A DNA stretch of 64,000 nt. Source: Terfezia claveryi. Taxonomy: Eukaryota > Ascomycota > Pezizomycetes > Pezizales > Pezizaceae. The stretch spans positions 186,001 through 250,000 of the forward strand of contig WHUX01000036.1 of assembly GCA_015179025.1 (NCBI GenBank). Direction: 5' to 3'. The notes beneath the pieces were generated by a model. The model was not told where the DNA came from. It saw only the letters and a program-made list of their open reading frames with translations, and searched no databases. The position numbers were made by a program, and so were the translations under genes. This document shows positions 53,563-64,000 of the stretch, one piece after another (position 1 is the stretch's first letter; each line of letters begins with the position of its first letter).

Positions 53563-56500
53563 TCACGCAGCCAACCTTTTCCTGCTAATATTAGTGGTTG
53601 TTGCCTTCCGGGCCCGAAGAATTATCTTGTTTGATTTACTAAGCATGACCCCGATAGCAGTGGAAGGTACTACTTTTAGCCCCATTATCACGTTGTATTT
53701 CTCCTTGGTCACATTTTGTATCAATTTTTCGCACACAATTGCCGGGCCATCCTTCCTGTCTTGGTACAATAACTTTCCACTCGGATCTTGGAGGTAAAAA
53801 GTCCATTGTGGCCATGGTGTTCCCCGCCCCCCTCTCGGAAGTACCTCTTGAATTGCCTTGCTCCACTCACTCTCCCATGCAATAACCAATGCCTTAGGCG
53901 CCTTATTCAAAACCACTGATTCTAGTTCATCAACCATCGTCGCATGCTCCGCAAGTTCGCCCATAGATTCCAGTTCTTGGACTTCAAGTTCGCCCATAGA
54001 TTCCAGTTCTTGGACTTCAAGTTCGCCCATAGATTCCAGTTCTTGGACTTCATCAGAGCGGACAACAACCGCATGTACGTCCGGATGATCGCTGGCTTCG
54101 CTGGCATTTTTTTGGCTTGAAAGGGGGGAGGTGACCTTTCTCCTTTTTCCTGGCCCACATATGACAGAGCTTGTTTCCTCTTCTAATTCCTCAATGTCTG
54201 TAATCCCTACATCGGATTCAGGGTCAGGAAGGTTCCAGTTTTCTTGGAGGAATGTGGCATGGTTATTGCAGGAGGGATGGCCCCATTCATGTAGGTCGCG
54301 GAGTATGAACTGGAAGATTAACTCGGGGACAACGATGCTCTGAATGAAAGAGACACCACCAGTATGCCAAATGAAGCGCTTATCATTCCACATCCTGAGC
54401 ACCAAGTTCATTAACTTCTCGCTGACTGCGGGACCGTAGTAGCCAGAGCCGGGTACTCGTAATTGCTTACGTTGTTTGTCTGTCACCGAATTTTGAACGT
54501 TTTCGTTGACGACTGAGATGATTTTCGAGATACGTTGATTTAGCACCTTGACTCGAGTGTCGAGAACTAGGCGAGCATATATTTCATCTCGGATCCAGGC
54601 CCAGTTCGGGTTTTTCACAATATTCTTTATGTCCGCTATTATAATGTTAGTGATGTCGTATCACTGTTTGTATTATAAGACGTACCATCATTTACCCATG
54701 GCGCAAGTTTGGAAATGTATTTCCGTTTTGCAGCCAACCACATCCTTTTTAAGGTCAACTGCTTGGGACTCGGGTACTGTGTTTGTAGCCGGTCTTTAAT
54801 AGACTGTCGATAGGTGTTAATATTGACTGTGGCACCGATTTTGCCATCTCTGCACAACTTTAGACATTCCACAGGATTGGCTAAGAAGTTCTCCACATTA
54901 AATAACATGATAACACCACAATCTTTATCATTAACTTGTCTGATGGTCTTTGAAATATTAGCAGTTTCCAAGGCTTTCCACGTTAGAGAGGACTACCTCA
55001 ACAAATTTACTACTTGATAGTTCGGCTGAAGGCATACAATTCTGTAACACCGTAACTGTACTCTTCAGGTGGGACGTTGTGATGGAGCTTTGAATGGGGT
55101 CTAACACAAAAATCTCTGGTACGCCGTGATTCCAGTGTAGCACTGCAAGATGCCAATGATTAGGCGTATGTATAGGAATTATACAAAAAGAGAATTTTGT
55201 CCAATCAAGTTCAAATTCTCCTCGTTTGAGAGCACGATAGTCGGTCGTGAAGAAGATCTTGGCTGACATGTGTGGAACCGGGGCGCCTTGGTCGTCCAAT
55301 ATTTCCCCAGGGCAATGCGTGTCTAACCACCGAAGGTATGCATTTATAACCTCGTCGTTGAGTTCTGACAATGGGTTCAAACGGTCATAGTCTTTAGCGG
55401 ACAAGTCTCCCCTATAAACACCCCCCTTGGTGGGCTTTGATTTGTCAACATCAATAATCCCCCTCTCATCCAGATATAAAAAACCCTGTCCCAAACCCTC
55501 ATCATCCTCCTCATCATCCTCTTGTTCTCCCAAACCCTTCTCTTGCCGTTCCACCGTTTCCTGCTCATTTCCCGGCTGGTGATCTGCCATCTCCGAATCA
55601 TCATCCACCTCATCCTCCTGTTCTCCCAAACCCTTCTCTTGCCGTTCCACCGTTTCCTGCTCTTCCACCGTTTCCTGCTCTTCCACCGTTTCCTGCTCTT
55701 CCACCCGTTGCAAAAAATCCTGGTTGTCATTTCCCGGCTGGTGATCTGCCATCTCCGAATCATCATCCTCCTCTTCTACCCGCGGCTCATTTCCCGGCTC
55801 GTCCATCTCGGAATCATCGTCCGCAACAATCTCATTATCCCCGAAAAAGAGATTGAATGTTGCAATAGATGCAAATAGCTTGGTAATGCCGGCCTCAGGT
55901 TGTTTGGGGTAGGTGAGCTTAATATCAAGTGGAGCGGGAAGAGTTGAGCCCCAACGCTCTGTGATCGGGACATTTATGTCCGCATTGTACAAGTCTAAGC
56001 GAAGTTGGCGTTGTGGTCCATTCAGATTCTCCAGCACATTGGCAATTGTCGTGATTGCCTCTTCATCGTCACAATATACAATACCCTTAATCCTGCATTG
56101 GTCACGCAAGAAGTCCATTGCAGCTAAGCGATTAGGGTCCTTAGCAGTGACACTGGTAACGATAGAGGTTTGGATGCCAACTTGTTGGGCCATCTTCACA
56201 AGGCGGTACCAGTCAAGTCCTTCAGGTATGCGCCCTTGCCCTTTTTTCGGGAGAGGAATTGGGGGCATGGATAAAAGCAACCGCCATATCTTGCGGTATG
56301 CATCATCGAACTGCTCCAAATCAGCATTGGTAGGTCATAAGGAAAGAAAACATACGTTATTCCCCGGTAATGGTGATTCAGAGGGTCACTCAATGGTTGA
56401 CCACGCTTCCTGAACTCTTTTCCAACCAATTCTTGTAAAATACGAACCCGTCCACCAAGAACCCTAAAAACGTTTTAGAAAGGAAGTTGTAGTAATGGTG

Positions 56501-57394
56501 GGACACTCACACGAGATTACGACACATGGCGCTAATAGTGGGTATTATAGCAACACGTGAGTTGAAAAGGATGTCCTTAGCTAAAGCCCGAGTTTGAGGG
56601 CCAAGTTTGGAAAACAATGACCCTGAATCATAATGTCGCTCAAGAATCTCTCGATCTTTAAATACCGCTGGGCACATGAGATCGAGAGCCCGAACCGTAC
56701 TCACATCAGCAGAGTCAGGAGGGAAAGCGCTCCAAAAGTGGTATATTGAGTCAAGGAAATTCATTAGCTGGGTTTGAGTTGGAGGGAAGACGCATTGCCA
56801 AAGGAGCCAATGTTGACACCGTCATCCAAAGACCTTGAAAGTCGACAAGTCTTTTGAATTTTCCCCACAGATCAACATCACTTTTTAAAGTCTTGATGAG
56901 GTTTTGTTTGTTGGATGTTAATTTGGCCATCTACCGATAAATATTAGAATATGGCGAAATATCTGACCATCGTTATATGTTGTTTCGTTTGTAATACCTA
57001 TTTTTCATTAGCATGGTAAAGAAAATGACGATTAGGAACATACCTTCAACCAGAATTTCTTTCTCATGTCAGTCAAATTAGTATAAATATCTACCGGCCA
57101 CCATTGGTCCCTAAGAGGAACCAGACTTCGAACTGCTTCGACACGATGTTGCCCATGAAGGCACGGTAGGATGAAATTGAATTCCCCGTGAGCAACATAG
57201 TCGGAGTGAGCCTCTCGCAATGCAGTCAATTCATCGGCAGGAATTAGAGCTGGGATAGGGTGTGCTTCCCGAACAAGACCATCTTCGAGTAAATTTTTTG
57301 TAAGCCAATCTCGGAGCTTCAGATTAAGAGGGCGCCCAAAAGGAAACCTGAGTGCACTAATTGGGACGTTACAAGTAAAATCTGGTATGGGCAT
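53563..57394 (-). pseudogene. GQHR-domain/Ulp1-protease protein, copy 2, with frame changes
   Basis: Starts MPIPDFTCNVPI (57394), close to MSLPLPEFT of copy 1, with LPCLHGQHRVEAVRSL (GQHR at residues 81-84). Frame changes occur near 57055 and twice between about 56790 and 56830. HFWSAFPPDSADV matches the region of the TGA in copy 1. After introns at about 56510-56468 and about 56350-56318 it reads DAYRKIWRLLLSMPPIPLPKKGQGRIPEG. The linker is acidic, with EEQETVEEQETV and DDDSEMADHQPGN repeats. The Ulp1 domain has LNDEVINAYL, CIIPIHTPNHW (His), FVLDP (Asp), an intron at 54996-54948, and RQVNDKDCGVIMLFNVENFL (Gln, Cys). A last intron leads to the C-terminal part (to 53563) with a triple VQELESMGELE repeat and PQWTFYLQDPSGKLLYQDRK, matching the end of copy 1. 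Confidence 0.7.
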
Positions 57395-58290
57395 TGTAAA
57401 GGCTCGTAAGGTTAAAGTTGACAGAGGACAAAGGGGTTTAGGAAGGGTATTTGTAACTTTCGTGTACACGTAACGGGTGGGTTCACGATTCGTGAAGGCA
57501 TCCCTGTACCAAAAATTGTTGAGATTACCCAAACCCAACAATTACTGTAGGTATGTACCTACCTAGCTGTTACCCCTGTCCGAACCCATTCACATGTGAC
57601 ATTGACTTGTTACTTCACCCGGTTTGCGAATTTGCTTCACGATTCGTGAAGACTTACGTACCAGGTAGGTACGGTAGGTACGGTAGTCATTCGGTACCTA
57701 ATCCCTGTCCAAACTGTACCAAAAATTGTTGAGAACATATACTCGGTTAATTTACCCAAACCCAACTACCCTGTCCGAACCCATTCACATGTGACATTGA
57801 CTTGTTACTTCACCCCGGTTAATATTACTCTTTTGCGAATTTCACAAATTGTTCAACCTGACTATAAAAATCCTGGAAGATGTACTTGCTGGTAAGCTCA
57901 TGTACTGTCTTTGCAAGGCCTCCATGTCCAGTGGTGACATGTGCTTGTTGGATAAGAGCTTCAGAGGCAGGGTTACCTTTTGCTTCACGATTCGTGAAGA
58001 CTTACGTTAGGTGGTAGGTAGTGGTACCGGTACCTAATCCCTGTCCAACCTGTACCAAAAATTATATACTCGGTTAATTTACCCAAACCCAACTACCCTG
58101 TCCGAACCCATTCACATGTGCCTAAATTACTTCACCCCGGTTAATATTACCTTTTTCCTATTTGCTTCACGATTTGTGAATACACCGCTATCCCTGTCCC
58201 TTTGTAGGTATAAATCATGGTCAACAGACCAACATACCAACATACTCAGACATCAACTGAGAACACAAAGTAACACGACTCTGACAAGAA
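57395..58290. promoter_or_regulatory. Divergent region with repeated TTCACGATTCGTGAA palindromes
   Basis: The region lies between the divergent copy-2 and intact GQHR genes. TTCACGATTCGTGAA occurs at 57482, 57636 and 57984, and a one-base variant at 58166. The phrase CCCAAACCCAACTACCCTGTCCGAACCCATTCACATGTGAC and its neighbours are repeated two to three times, as is GGTAGGTACGGTAG. The palindrome could be a protein-binding site; that is inference. Confidence 0.6.
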
Positions 58291-60751
58291 ATGGAAAATA
58301 AAGAGCTCTTACGCTTTAAACTCTGCCCGGCAGTTAAAGTTCACTTTGGCGATGTTAGCTTCGAATGGACTACAGGTAATTCACCTCGTCGTTTAGTGGT
58401 AAAAGCTGACATGATTTCCCTCAGGTTCCAAGAATCGCGAACTCGATGAGGACCATGTGCAATCTTTAAAAATTCGATTTCAGTCGTCTGGTCTTGACCG
58501 AAGATCACCCAATAATTACTGCCAGGTTTTGGCAAGCAAAAAATCTATCCAAAAATGGCTCAGCGTGAATCAAAAATCCAAGCTCACGGAAGGGGATAGA
58601 ATGGACGATTTCTATCGTATTACTGGGGAGAAGTTTGAAGTTCAAGCAGGGCAGCATCGTTTCAATGCCCTTGTTAAGTATATGACAGAGGTTCTTCAAG
58701 CTAAAGGCTTACACGGGGATGGTCTCGCCAGCGAACTGAAGAATAAATGCTGGTGGTATGCAGAAGTCTTCGATAGTCAAGCAAACCAGGACCCTAAAGC
58801 GCATCTAGAACTGGAGGCAATCCGTCTCAACCCAGAAGCCGACAGAAAGCCCGACTGTGATGGGGATATATGGATGAAATGGGTATATGTGGATCGCTGG
58901 TTTAACGGGCTGCCTGACGAGGACCGTAAGGCGCTTCAACCGAAGTGCCAGGCATTAAAGGACAGCGCTACAGCAAAGGTTCGTACCATGATCTTGTGAG
59001 ATGACTGATGTCTAACTGCTTAAGTCAAAAATGAGTTTGGTGTACAAGTCACCCTTCTGCGAACAGATCACAGAGTTGTTGAAGTATCCCTACTTCAAGC
59101 ATAGTTTCAACCCTCAGAATATGGAGGGGGCTGCATTGCACCGTCGGATTGTTTTTGTGAGTAGTTTATTTCCAATCGCGCATTTTATGTATATGCTAAC
59201 ATTGGGTAGTACTGGAAGGAAGTCCTGGAAAAGCAAATTGGGTTCCTTCAAGGAATTACGTGTACACAGCCACAACATCTAACGAAGAAGTCATGGGAAT
59301 CCCTCATAATACTTCAAGACCCTAATGAACGGGACGCTGCTAGTGCGTTTTACCCCAATGGAATACGGAATCCGGACCTCTTCCCCGATATGTCAGACGG
59401 TCAGTATAGAATGGCCTATGACGCCATCACAACCACCTTCAAGGAAACACCGCTATGGTCATGGCGGGACCTTGGCACTAAGGTTAGAAGCAAAGCGACG
59501 ATATACAACTTGGTTGTTGTCCATTTTTGTCGCTGGATAAACCCGATTTGGATGAATGAATCTCGACAGGCCACAATTAAAGTTTCGGCAGAAGACTTAT
59601 GGCGTGCTCAGCTGAGTAAGACCGACTTAGAGGAACTCCAAAACGAGTTCATCCAGTGTGTACAGGAAAATATCTGCGACTTTTCCAGCGAGCTAACCGA
59701 ACCAAAGACTATCACACAAGACAATTATAAAGAGCGCTTCATGAGAGAGGGGTGGAGGAAACTGGCCATACTTACATTGAAGTGGTACCCGGCTGCTGGC
59801 AATAGTCAATATTTTGTGGGGGTTGATTTGAGCCAGGAAGTTCGTAAACACAATGAACTTCCAGAAGTTTCGATTCAGGTTGCCCGTGCTTACAAGAAAG
59901 CAACCCGGAAGCTCGCGCCACAGCTACAAGATTCGGAAATGGAATCATTCCGGACGGCGGTGCAGGCTTTGGTGGAGTCCCATTTGTTGGCTCGGTTGAC
60001 CCGATGGCTGAAAACCTCGCAGAAGAACAAACGAAGATTTCCAGTAGGAGCAGACACCTTTACGGCCGCGAGGCAACGAGTGAACGCAACGCTAGCGGGT
60101 TTGAACCATTCCGCCGCCGCTGCCTGTGCAGTCGGACCTGGGCCTGTCTCCGATGGTCACTCCACCCCTAAGCGAACACGCGAGGATGAGTCTGACTCAA
60201 CTCCTACTCCCCCAAAGAAGCCCTGTGCAGTCGGACCTGGGCCTGTCTCCGATGGTCACTCCACCCCTAAGCGAACACGCGAGGATGAGTCTGACTCAAC
60301 TCCTACTCCCCCAAAGAAGCCCTGTGCAGTCGGACCTGGGCCTGTCTCCGATGGTCACTCCACCCCTAAGCGAACACTCGAGGATGAGTCTGACTCAACT
60401 CCTACTCCCCCAAAGAAGCGGATATGCCTGCCAGAGACGATGCAGGCAGGACAAGCAAAGGAGACGGCTAGACAAGAGGCGGAGGCGGAGGTGGAACGGG
60501 CAAAGCAACAAGCGGAGGCTGCGGCGGAGCGGGCAAGGCTGGATGTGGAGGCGGAGGTGGAGAGGTCAAAACAACAAGCGGGGGCGGAGACTAAAGTGAG
60601 GGCGGTGGAGCGGGCAAGGCGAGAGGCACAGGAGGCGGAGAGGGCGATGGAAGCAGCGGAAGCAGAGGCGGAGTCTCCTTTGCCTTTTTTATCACGTTCC
60701 CCCACTCCCCCAAAAAGGGTTTTGCGTTCTACGACTCGTATCACTAAGTAG
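58291..60751 (+). CDS. GQHR-domain protein without protease, intact
   Basis: Four exons, 58291-58375, 58425-58978, 59025-59156 and 59210-60751, total 2313 nt and 770 residues, no stop or frame change. The N-terminal domain contains YRITGEKFEVQAGQHRFNALVKYM (GQHR at 104-107, the same position as in copy 1) and CWWYAEVFDS. The middle region (residues about 260-530) is helical, with WSWRDLGTKV and VHFCRWINPIW. A 33-residue unit CAVGPGPVSDGHSTPKRT... is repeated three times (60125-60421), with an NLS-like PKRT/PPKK. A coiled coil rich in Ala/Glu/Arg follows, and the end is PPKRVLRSTTRITK. Family unrecognised; the GQHR motif is like that of ParB/sulfiredoxin-fold proteins. It is probably nuclear. 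Being open while its relatives are broken suggests it is the maintained member. Confidence 0.72.
60125..60421. repeat. Coding tandem repeat, 3 x 99 bp
   Basis: TGTGCAGTCGGACCTGGGCC starts copies at 60125, 60224 and 60323. They are almost identical (one ACACGC/ACACTC difference) and in frame, so the array is young. Confidence 0.95.
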
Positions 60752-60935
60752 CTGTACTTTTTGTTCTTTTTATTCCGGTTGGATTGTTGGTGAAGGGAAG
60801 TTGGTGAGGTAATGAGATGAGATGGATAATATGTTTAGGAACGGATATGTTCGGCTGCGATTTTATACTTGGTATTCTGGATTTGAATTGGCTTGGGAAA
60901 TATGAAATATTCCAGTTAATAAACCCCGTACTCCT
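60752..60935. other. Convergent 3' flanks at the island border
   Basis: 184 bp between the intact GQHR gene and the 3' end of the CENP-T gene. Nothing else seen. Confidence 0.5.
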
Positions 60936-62203
60936 CTACAATGCCGCCGCCCTCCTCTTCTTCACCCCCGCGCCCCCCTGCACAGGCATCCTAATCTCCT
61001 GTAGCAACTCCCTAGGCAAGTACTTCTCCGCGAGCGAGAACATCGTGTTTCGGGGGTTCAGTATCCGCTGCCTGCTCATTTCCAACAATATTATCAATAA
61101 AATAATGCCATTTTTGTCGGGAGTTTAACTTAGTATATAGTACGTACCTCTTCATCAACAACTCTACATCCCTCTCTCCTACTGTCTTCCTCCCTGCATG
61201 CTCTGCATACTCTCCTAGCCGCACACATGCATTCTCGAAGAATATATCGCTGGCCTTTATGATCTGCGCGAGTGTCTCATTACTTATCCCCTTGCCGGCA
61301 GAGCCAGCGAAGTTTGTGGCAAGTTTTTTGATTAGCGGGCGGGGGAGGGATGGGATGGGGAGGTTGTGGCGGGAGAGTTTGAGAGTTAACCAGCGGGGGT
61401 GGGTGGATGATTGTTCTGCGTCGTCGTTGTTGGGGAGGAGGGTATAGACAGGGCGTGCCTGGTTGGGGAAGCCCGGATTGTCGAGCTGTTCATCTTCACC
61501 ATTGTCCTCATCCCCATTCTCTTCCCCGTCCTCATCCGGAAGCCGATTCAAGTCCCTCGTGCTATGGTGATGATTATTAACAGACATGGAACTATCCCCC
61601 ATGTGACGAAGTAGAGATTCGTCCCTCGCGCCGATCTCGTCTAAATCCGCAAAACTATCTGAGAGGCGGAGGGGGAGTTCGATTGAGGCGAGGGAGTCGT
61701 CAAGTGTACTATCAGTAGCGGATAGTCCAGGCATAGACCTGAATTCCCCATTGCCCCTCAACCTTCGTCCCCTTTGCGGTGGTGGAGGGGGGGGATCATC
61801 ATCACCACCTTCTTCGTCATCTAACCCTTCCGGATCGCAGTTGAGCACTACACTCTCCCTCCTCGCACTGCCCGGAGTTTTTACCAGGATCGCCCGGGAG
61901 GTGGGCTTCAGGGTGGCGTCAAGGTAGTATGGGCGGGACTTTGGGGCGAGGTGGAAGCTGAGTTGTTTGAGGATGTCGATGGGCGAGTCACGTGCGTGCG
62001 CGCCTTGAAGATGCCAGCGGGCAGAATTGCGCCGCCCGGAGGTGAGTGCGTGTTTTGTTTCCCAGGCGCGAATGACGTGTGTTCGGGACCTAGGACGGGT
62101 GGGAGTGTGTCCGTTGCGAATTGGCACCTGCTGTGGATGTTAGAATAGCTTGTACAGGATTACTGGTGCTTACCGGCGCGTCCTTTATTTTTCCACCAAG
62201 CAT
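60936..62203 (-). CDS. Centromere protein T (CENP-T/Cnn1-like)
   Basis: Three minus-strand exons: 62203-62174, 62130-61148 and 61071-60936. Total 1149 nt, 382 residues, with a clean GTAAGC...CACAG and GTACGT...GAGCAG intron. The N-terminus is MLGGKIKDAPQVPIRNGHTP; SPIDILKQLSFHLAPKSRP at about residue 65 is a motif common in fungal CENP-T. A long acidic disordered middle (DEDGEENGDEDNGEDEQ) follows. The C-terminal histone fold reads LPRPLIKKLATNF, ISNETLAQIIKASDIFFENACVRLGEYAEHAGRKTVGERDVELLMKR and continues into LPRELLQEIRMPV. It binds CENP-W and centromeric DNA in the inner kinetochore and recruits the Ndc80 complex through its N-terminus. It lies 184 bp from the accessory island. Confidence 0.9.
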
Positions 62204-62663
62204 TGTGCTCGTTTTTTTCCCGGGAACTTTCTGTGCTTTGGAGATTTCGGCTCTCCACTGATCGATCGTCGAATGATAAGCTAACCCGCGACAAAAGAGG
62301 CAAAAATTTTAGCGTATCAACATCGACCAATGAGACACCTCATTAAAGTCACGCATGTTAAGTCCATCTTAAAAATCAGGCGACAACTCATTCCAGCCAA
62401 AGAAACTAACCAAAGTTGTGAACAATGTCCGTCCCGAATCGTGAAGGATCTCTCATGTGAGTCTGTTATAGATAGTTGAATATTTTCTTGTCGTTTAACA
62501 TAATTGACAGGGTATAATTGACAGGGTTTTTTTTAGTATTTAAAGAAGGCTCCTCTGTCGTCGTCCTCTGAAATTTTTTCTTCCATAGGACACTTACTTC
62601 GCACATCGTACCACACATAATTCCTACCTTCTTTACCAATCTTCTAACGGTTTACACTATAAA
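62204..62663. other. Divergent promoter region with repeat traces
   Basis: At 62335-62450 short sequences match the island: ACACCTCATTAAAGTCACGCATG (compare 21.6 kb) and GTCCCGAATCGTGAAGGATCTCTCATGTGAG (compare 25.85 kb). The repeat family therefore also reached this side of CENP-T. Confidence 0.55.
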
Positions 62664-63010
62664 ATGCCAGTTACCCGTCAACATGAACGTCAAACCAAAT
62701 CACGCAGTCCGTACTCTACAAATTCAACCTCTGTTGTTATTCCCCCAAAAAAAGCCGTACAAACATTAAAACCAGTTTTCTCCGTTGAGATACCCGCCAG
62801 ACAATCCAAAGCCACCTACACTTGTGGACAGCCTAATTGCGACTGCGCCGCAGGTATGTTCGCGAACGCCGATTCTGATTGGCTCAAGTTTTTGCCTTCA
62901 GTGCGATGCCTCTTTAATCGTCACAGGTAATTTTGTCACTCTTTAATAGCAGTCATGCAAGCTAACCGTGGTTGAATACATCTAGCAAGAACTCAAACGG
63001 ACCTTGGTAG
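62664..63010 (+). CDS. Small hypothetical protein with possible zinc-finger half
   Basis: Exons 62664-62853, 62902-62926 and 62986-63010 (introns GTATGT...TTCAG and GTAATT...TCTAG) give 79 residues. The basic Ser/Thr-rich N-terminus ends in TYTCGQPNCDCAAVRCLFNRHS, which resembles a C2H2-type start (Cys-x4-Cys, Phe-Asn-Arg-His) cut short. Without splicing the frame stops at 62930 after 88 residues. It may be a truncated zinc-finger gene. Low certainty. Confidence 0.35.
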
Positions 63011-64000
63011 GGAAGATGTAGTTTGTCGCCGAAATTTTGAAATCCTGGCAAAGAATACGAGAATGTTTTGGCTGGAAGGTTGGGTTTAAATAGATCTTGG
63101 CGCACTAGTTACTGGTACCTCTAGGTATCCGTACCTTGCTCACAATCACGCAAGCGATGGAGTTGGCTAGCGTAATTTCATAAGCATATTTCACTTTGTT
63201 TTTGCACGTGAACATTTTCCAAAAAAATGGACCGTTGTACTGTAGCGTGGTATCATAAACATCGATGCCTGTTTAACCCCGCAATCATACCCTCAGAATC
63301 TCTTGCTTACGATCACTACGTATTAGGCGCTTCACTTAAGACATTATTGAGTTGGGCGCATTTCATATCTAGAACGGCAGGGACACCAATTGTCACATCG
63401 TCTTGTCCAGGCCTGCTAATTGCTCGTGGTTCATTATGGTAGTGGGTTCGCCGCCCCATATCTTCAACTAAGGGGAAGCCCTCTGAGAGGATGCAAGGGA
63501 AATGGGAGGCAGCAGCGCAGGCCCCTATACCCCTGTACCCCATCAGCTGTGCAGGCACCTACTCCAGCACCTACGTATGGCCAGGCTCAGCATTATCAAC
63601 ATCAACAGCATCAGCTGGAATGAAAATATGAAGGTGGCTCATGTGACAAAATTGAAAAAAAGCAATAGTTACCAACAGCCAATGCATCACCTTTAACCAA
63701 CCAACCAGACTACCATGCACCCCACCCAACGTTACAAAGCCGAGGTAATCTTGTTGTAGTCTCATGCCACATCTGGTTGATTGATCTAACCAGTAGCCCC
63801 TTGCTTTATAAAAATGCTTCGCTTCATGTACGTAAAATAGATTACATATATAGGGTGAAAATTATCACAAAACAACTGCAGCTATATATACAAAATTACT
63901 GGCCCCACCCTATGCTGCCACTTTTTGGCCCCATCGCTCTAATACTGGTACCCAAATCCTCCTATCTATTATGGCAGTGGGTTCGCTGGCCCATATCTTG
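63011..64000. repeat. Repeat-containing stretch, no clear gene
   Basis: GGTGGCTCATGTGACAAAATTG at about 63632 matches the repeats at 25.17 and 30.32 kb. TTATGG(T/C)AGTGGGTTCGC(C/T)G(C/G)CCCATATCTT occurs at about 63433 and again at the window end (63969). The short frame at 63227-63442 is not recognisable. Confidence 0.5.

Overview
This window is nuclear DNA of a filamentous ascomycete (Pezizomycotina). The genes are split by short GT-AG introns (mostly 45-120 bp) with CTAAC/CTGAC-type branch points. Several products are typical of that group: an Ivy1-type BAR protein, a Chs4/Skt5 chitin synthase activator with a C-terminal CaaX box, Cbp4, NDUFA2, a mitochondrial pyruvate carrier and CENP-T. 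The class is uncertain. All gene models were spliced by eye, and all family names are recalled rather than searched.

Layout. Positions 0.8-18.2 kb form an ordinary housekeeping block: a secreted Thr/Pro-rich protein, IVY1-like, mitochondrial pyruvate carrier, complex I NDUFA2, a LigB/DODA-type dioxygenase, a long AT-rich low-complexity gap (9-11.2 kb), CHS4/SKT5-like, a shortened HNH nuclease, CBP4 and tRNA-Pro(UGG). Positions 60.9-62.2 kb hold a second core gene, CENP-T. Between them (about 18.3-60.8 kb) lies a repeat-rich accessory island full of palindromes, tandem repeats, duplicated blocks, decayed genes and unfamiliar gene families.

The island has four layers. (1) A two-gene unit is present twice: 18.8-22.35 kb, mostly open, and 44.8-46.56 kb, decayed. 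It encodes a small protein with an R-P/H-P-S-K-K motif divergent from a protein ending in a conserved YYFQLL...NGDLCPPLA tail. A third, open relative of the first gene sits at 30.5-31.06 kb. (2) A DUF3435-like (Starship-captain-type) tyrosine recombinase with one in-frame stop lies at 23.1-24.9 kb, between inverted repeats at about 22.6-22.98 and 25.96-26.13 kb. (3) A set of single genes follows: a Zn2Cys6 regulator with a GC-AG intron, an intact folylpolyglutamate synthase, two unknown nuclear-looking proteins, a Myb/SANT-like protein, and pseudogenes of a ferric reductase, a CMGC kinase and a GPI-anchored repeat protein. (4) At 48.2-60.75 kb there are three genes whose N-termini share a Gly-Gln-His-Arg motif reminiscent of the ParB/sulfiredoxin fold. 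Two of them (48.2-51.8 plus, 53.6-57.4 minus, tail to tail) also carry a coiled-coil or acidic linker, an Ulp1/C48-type cysteine protease domain with a recognisable His-Asp-Gln-Cys set, and a shared C-terminal domain. The third (58.3-60.75 kb) is intact and lacks the protease.

The best candidate for an undescribed system is layer 4, followed by the two-gene unit of layer 1. A short palindrome, TTCACGAATCGTGAA or its close variants, recurs across the island and clusters next to the layer-4 genes. Several stops look like single CAA-to-TAA or TGG-to-TGA changes, so many accessory genes are probably decaying.
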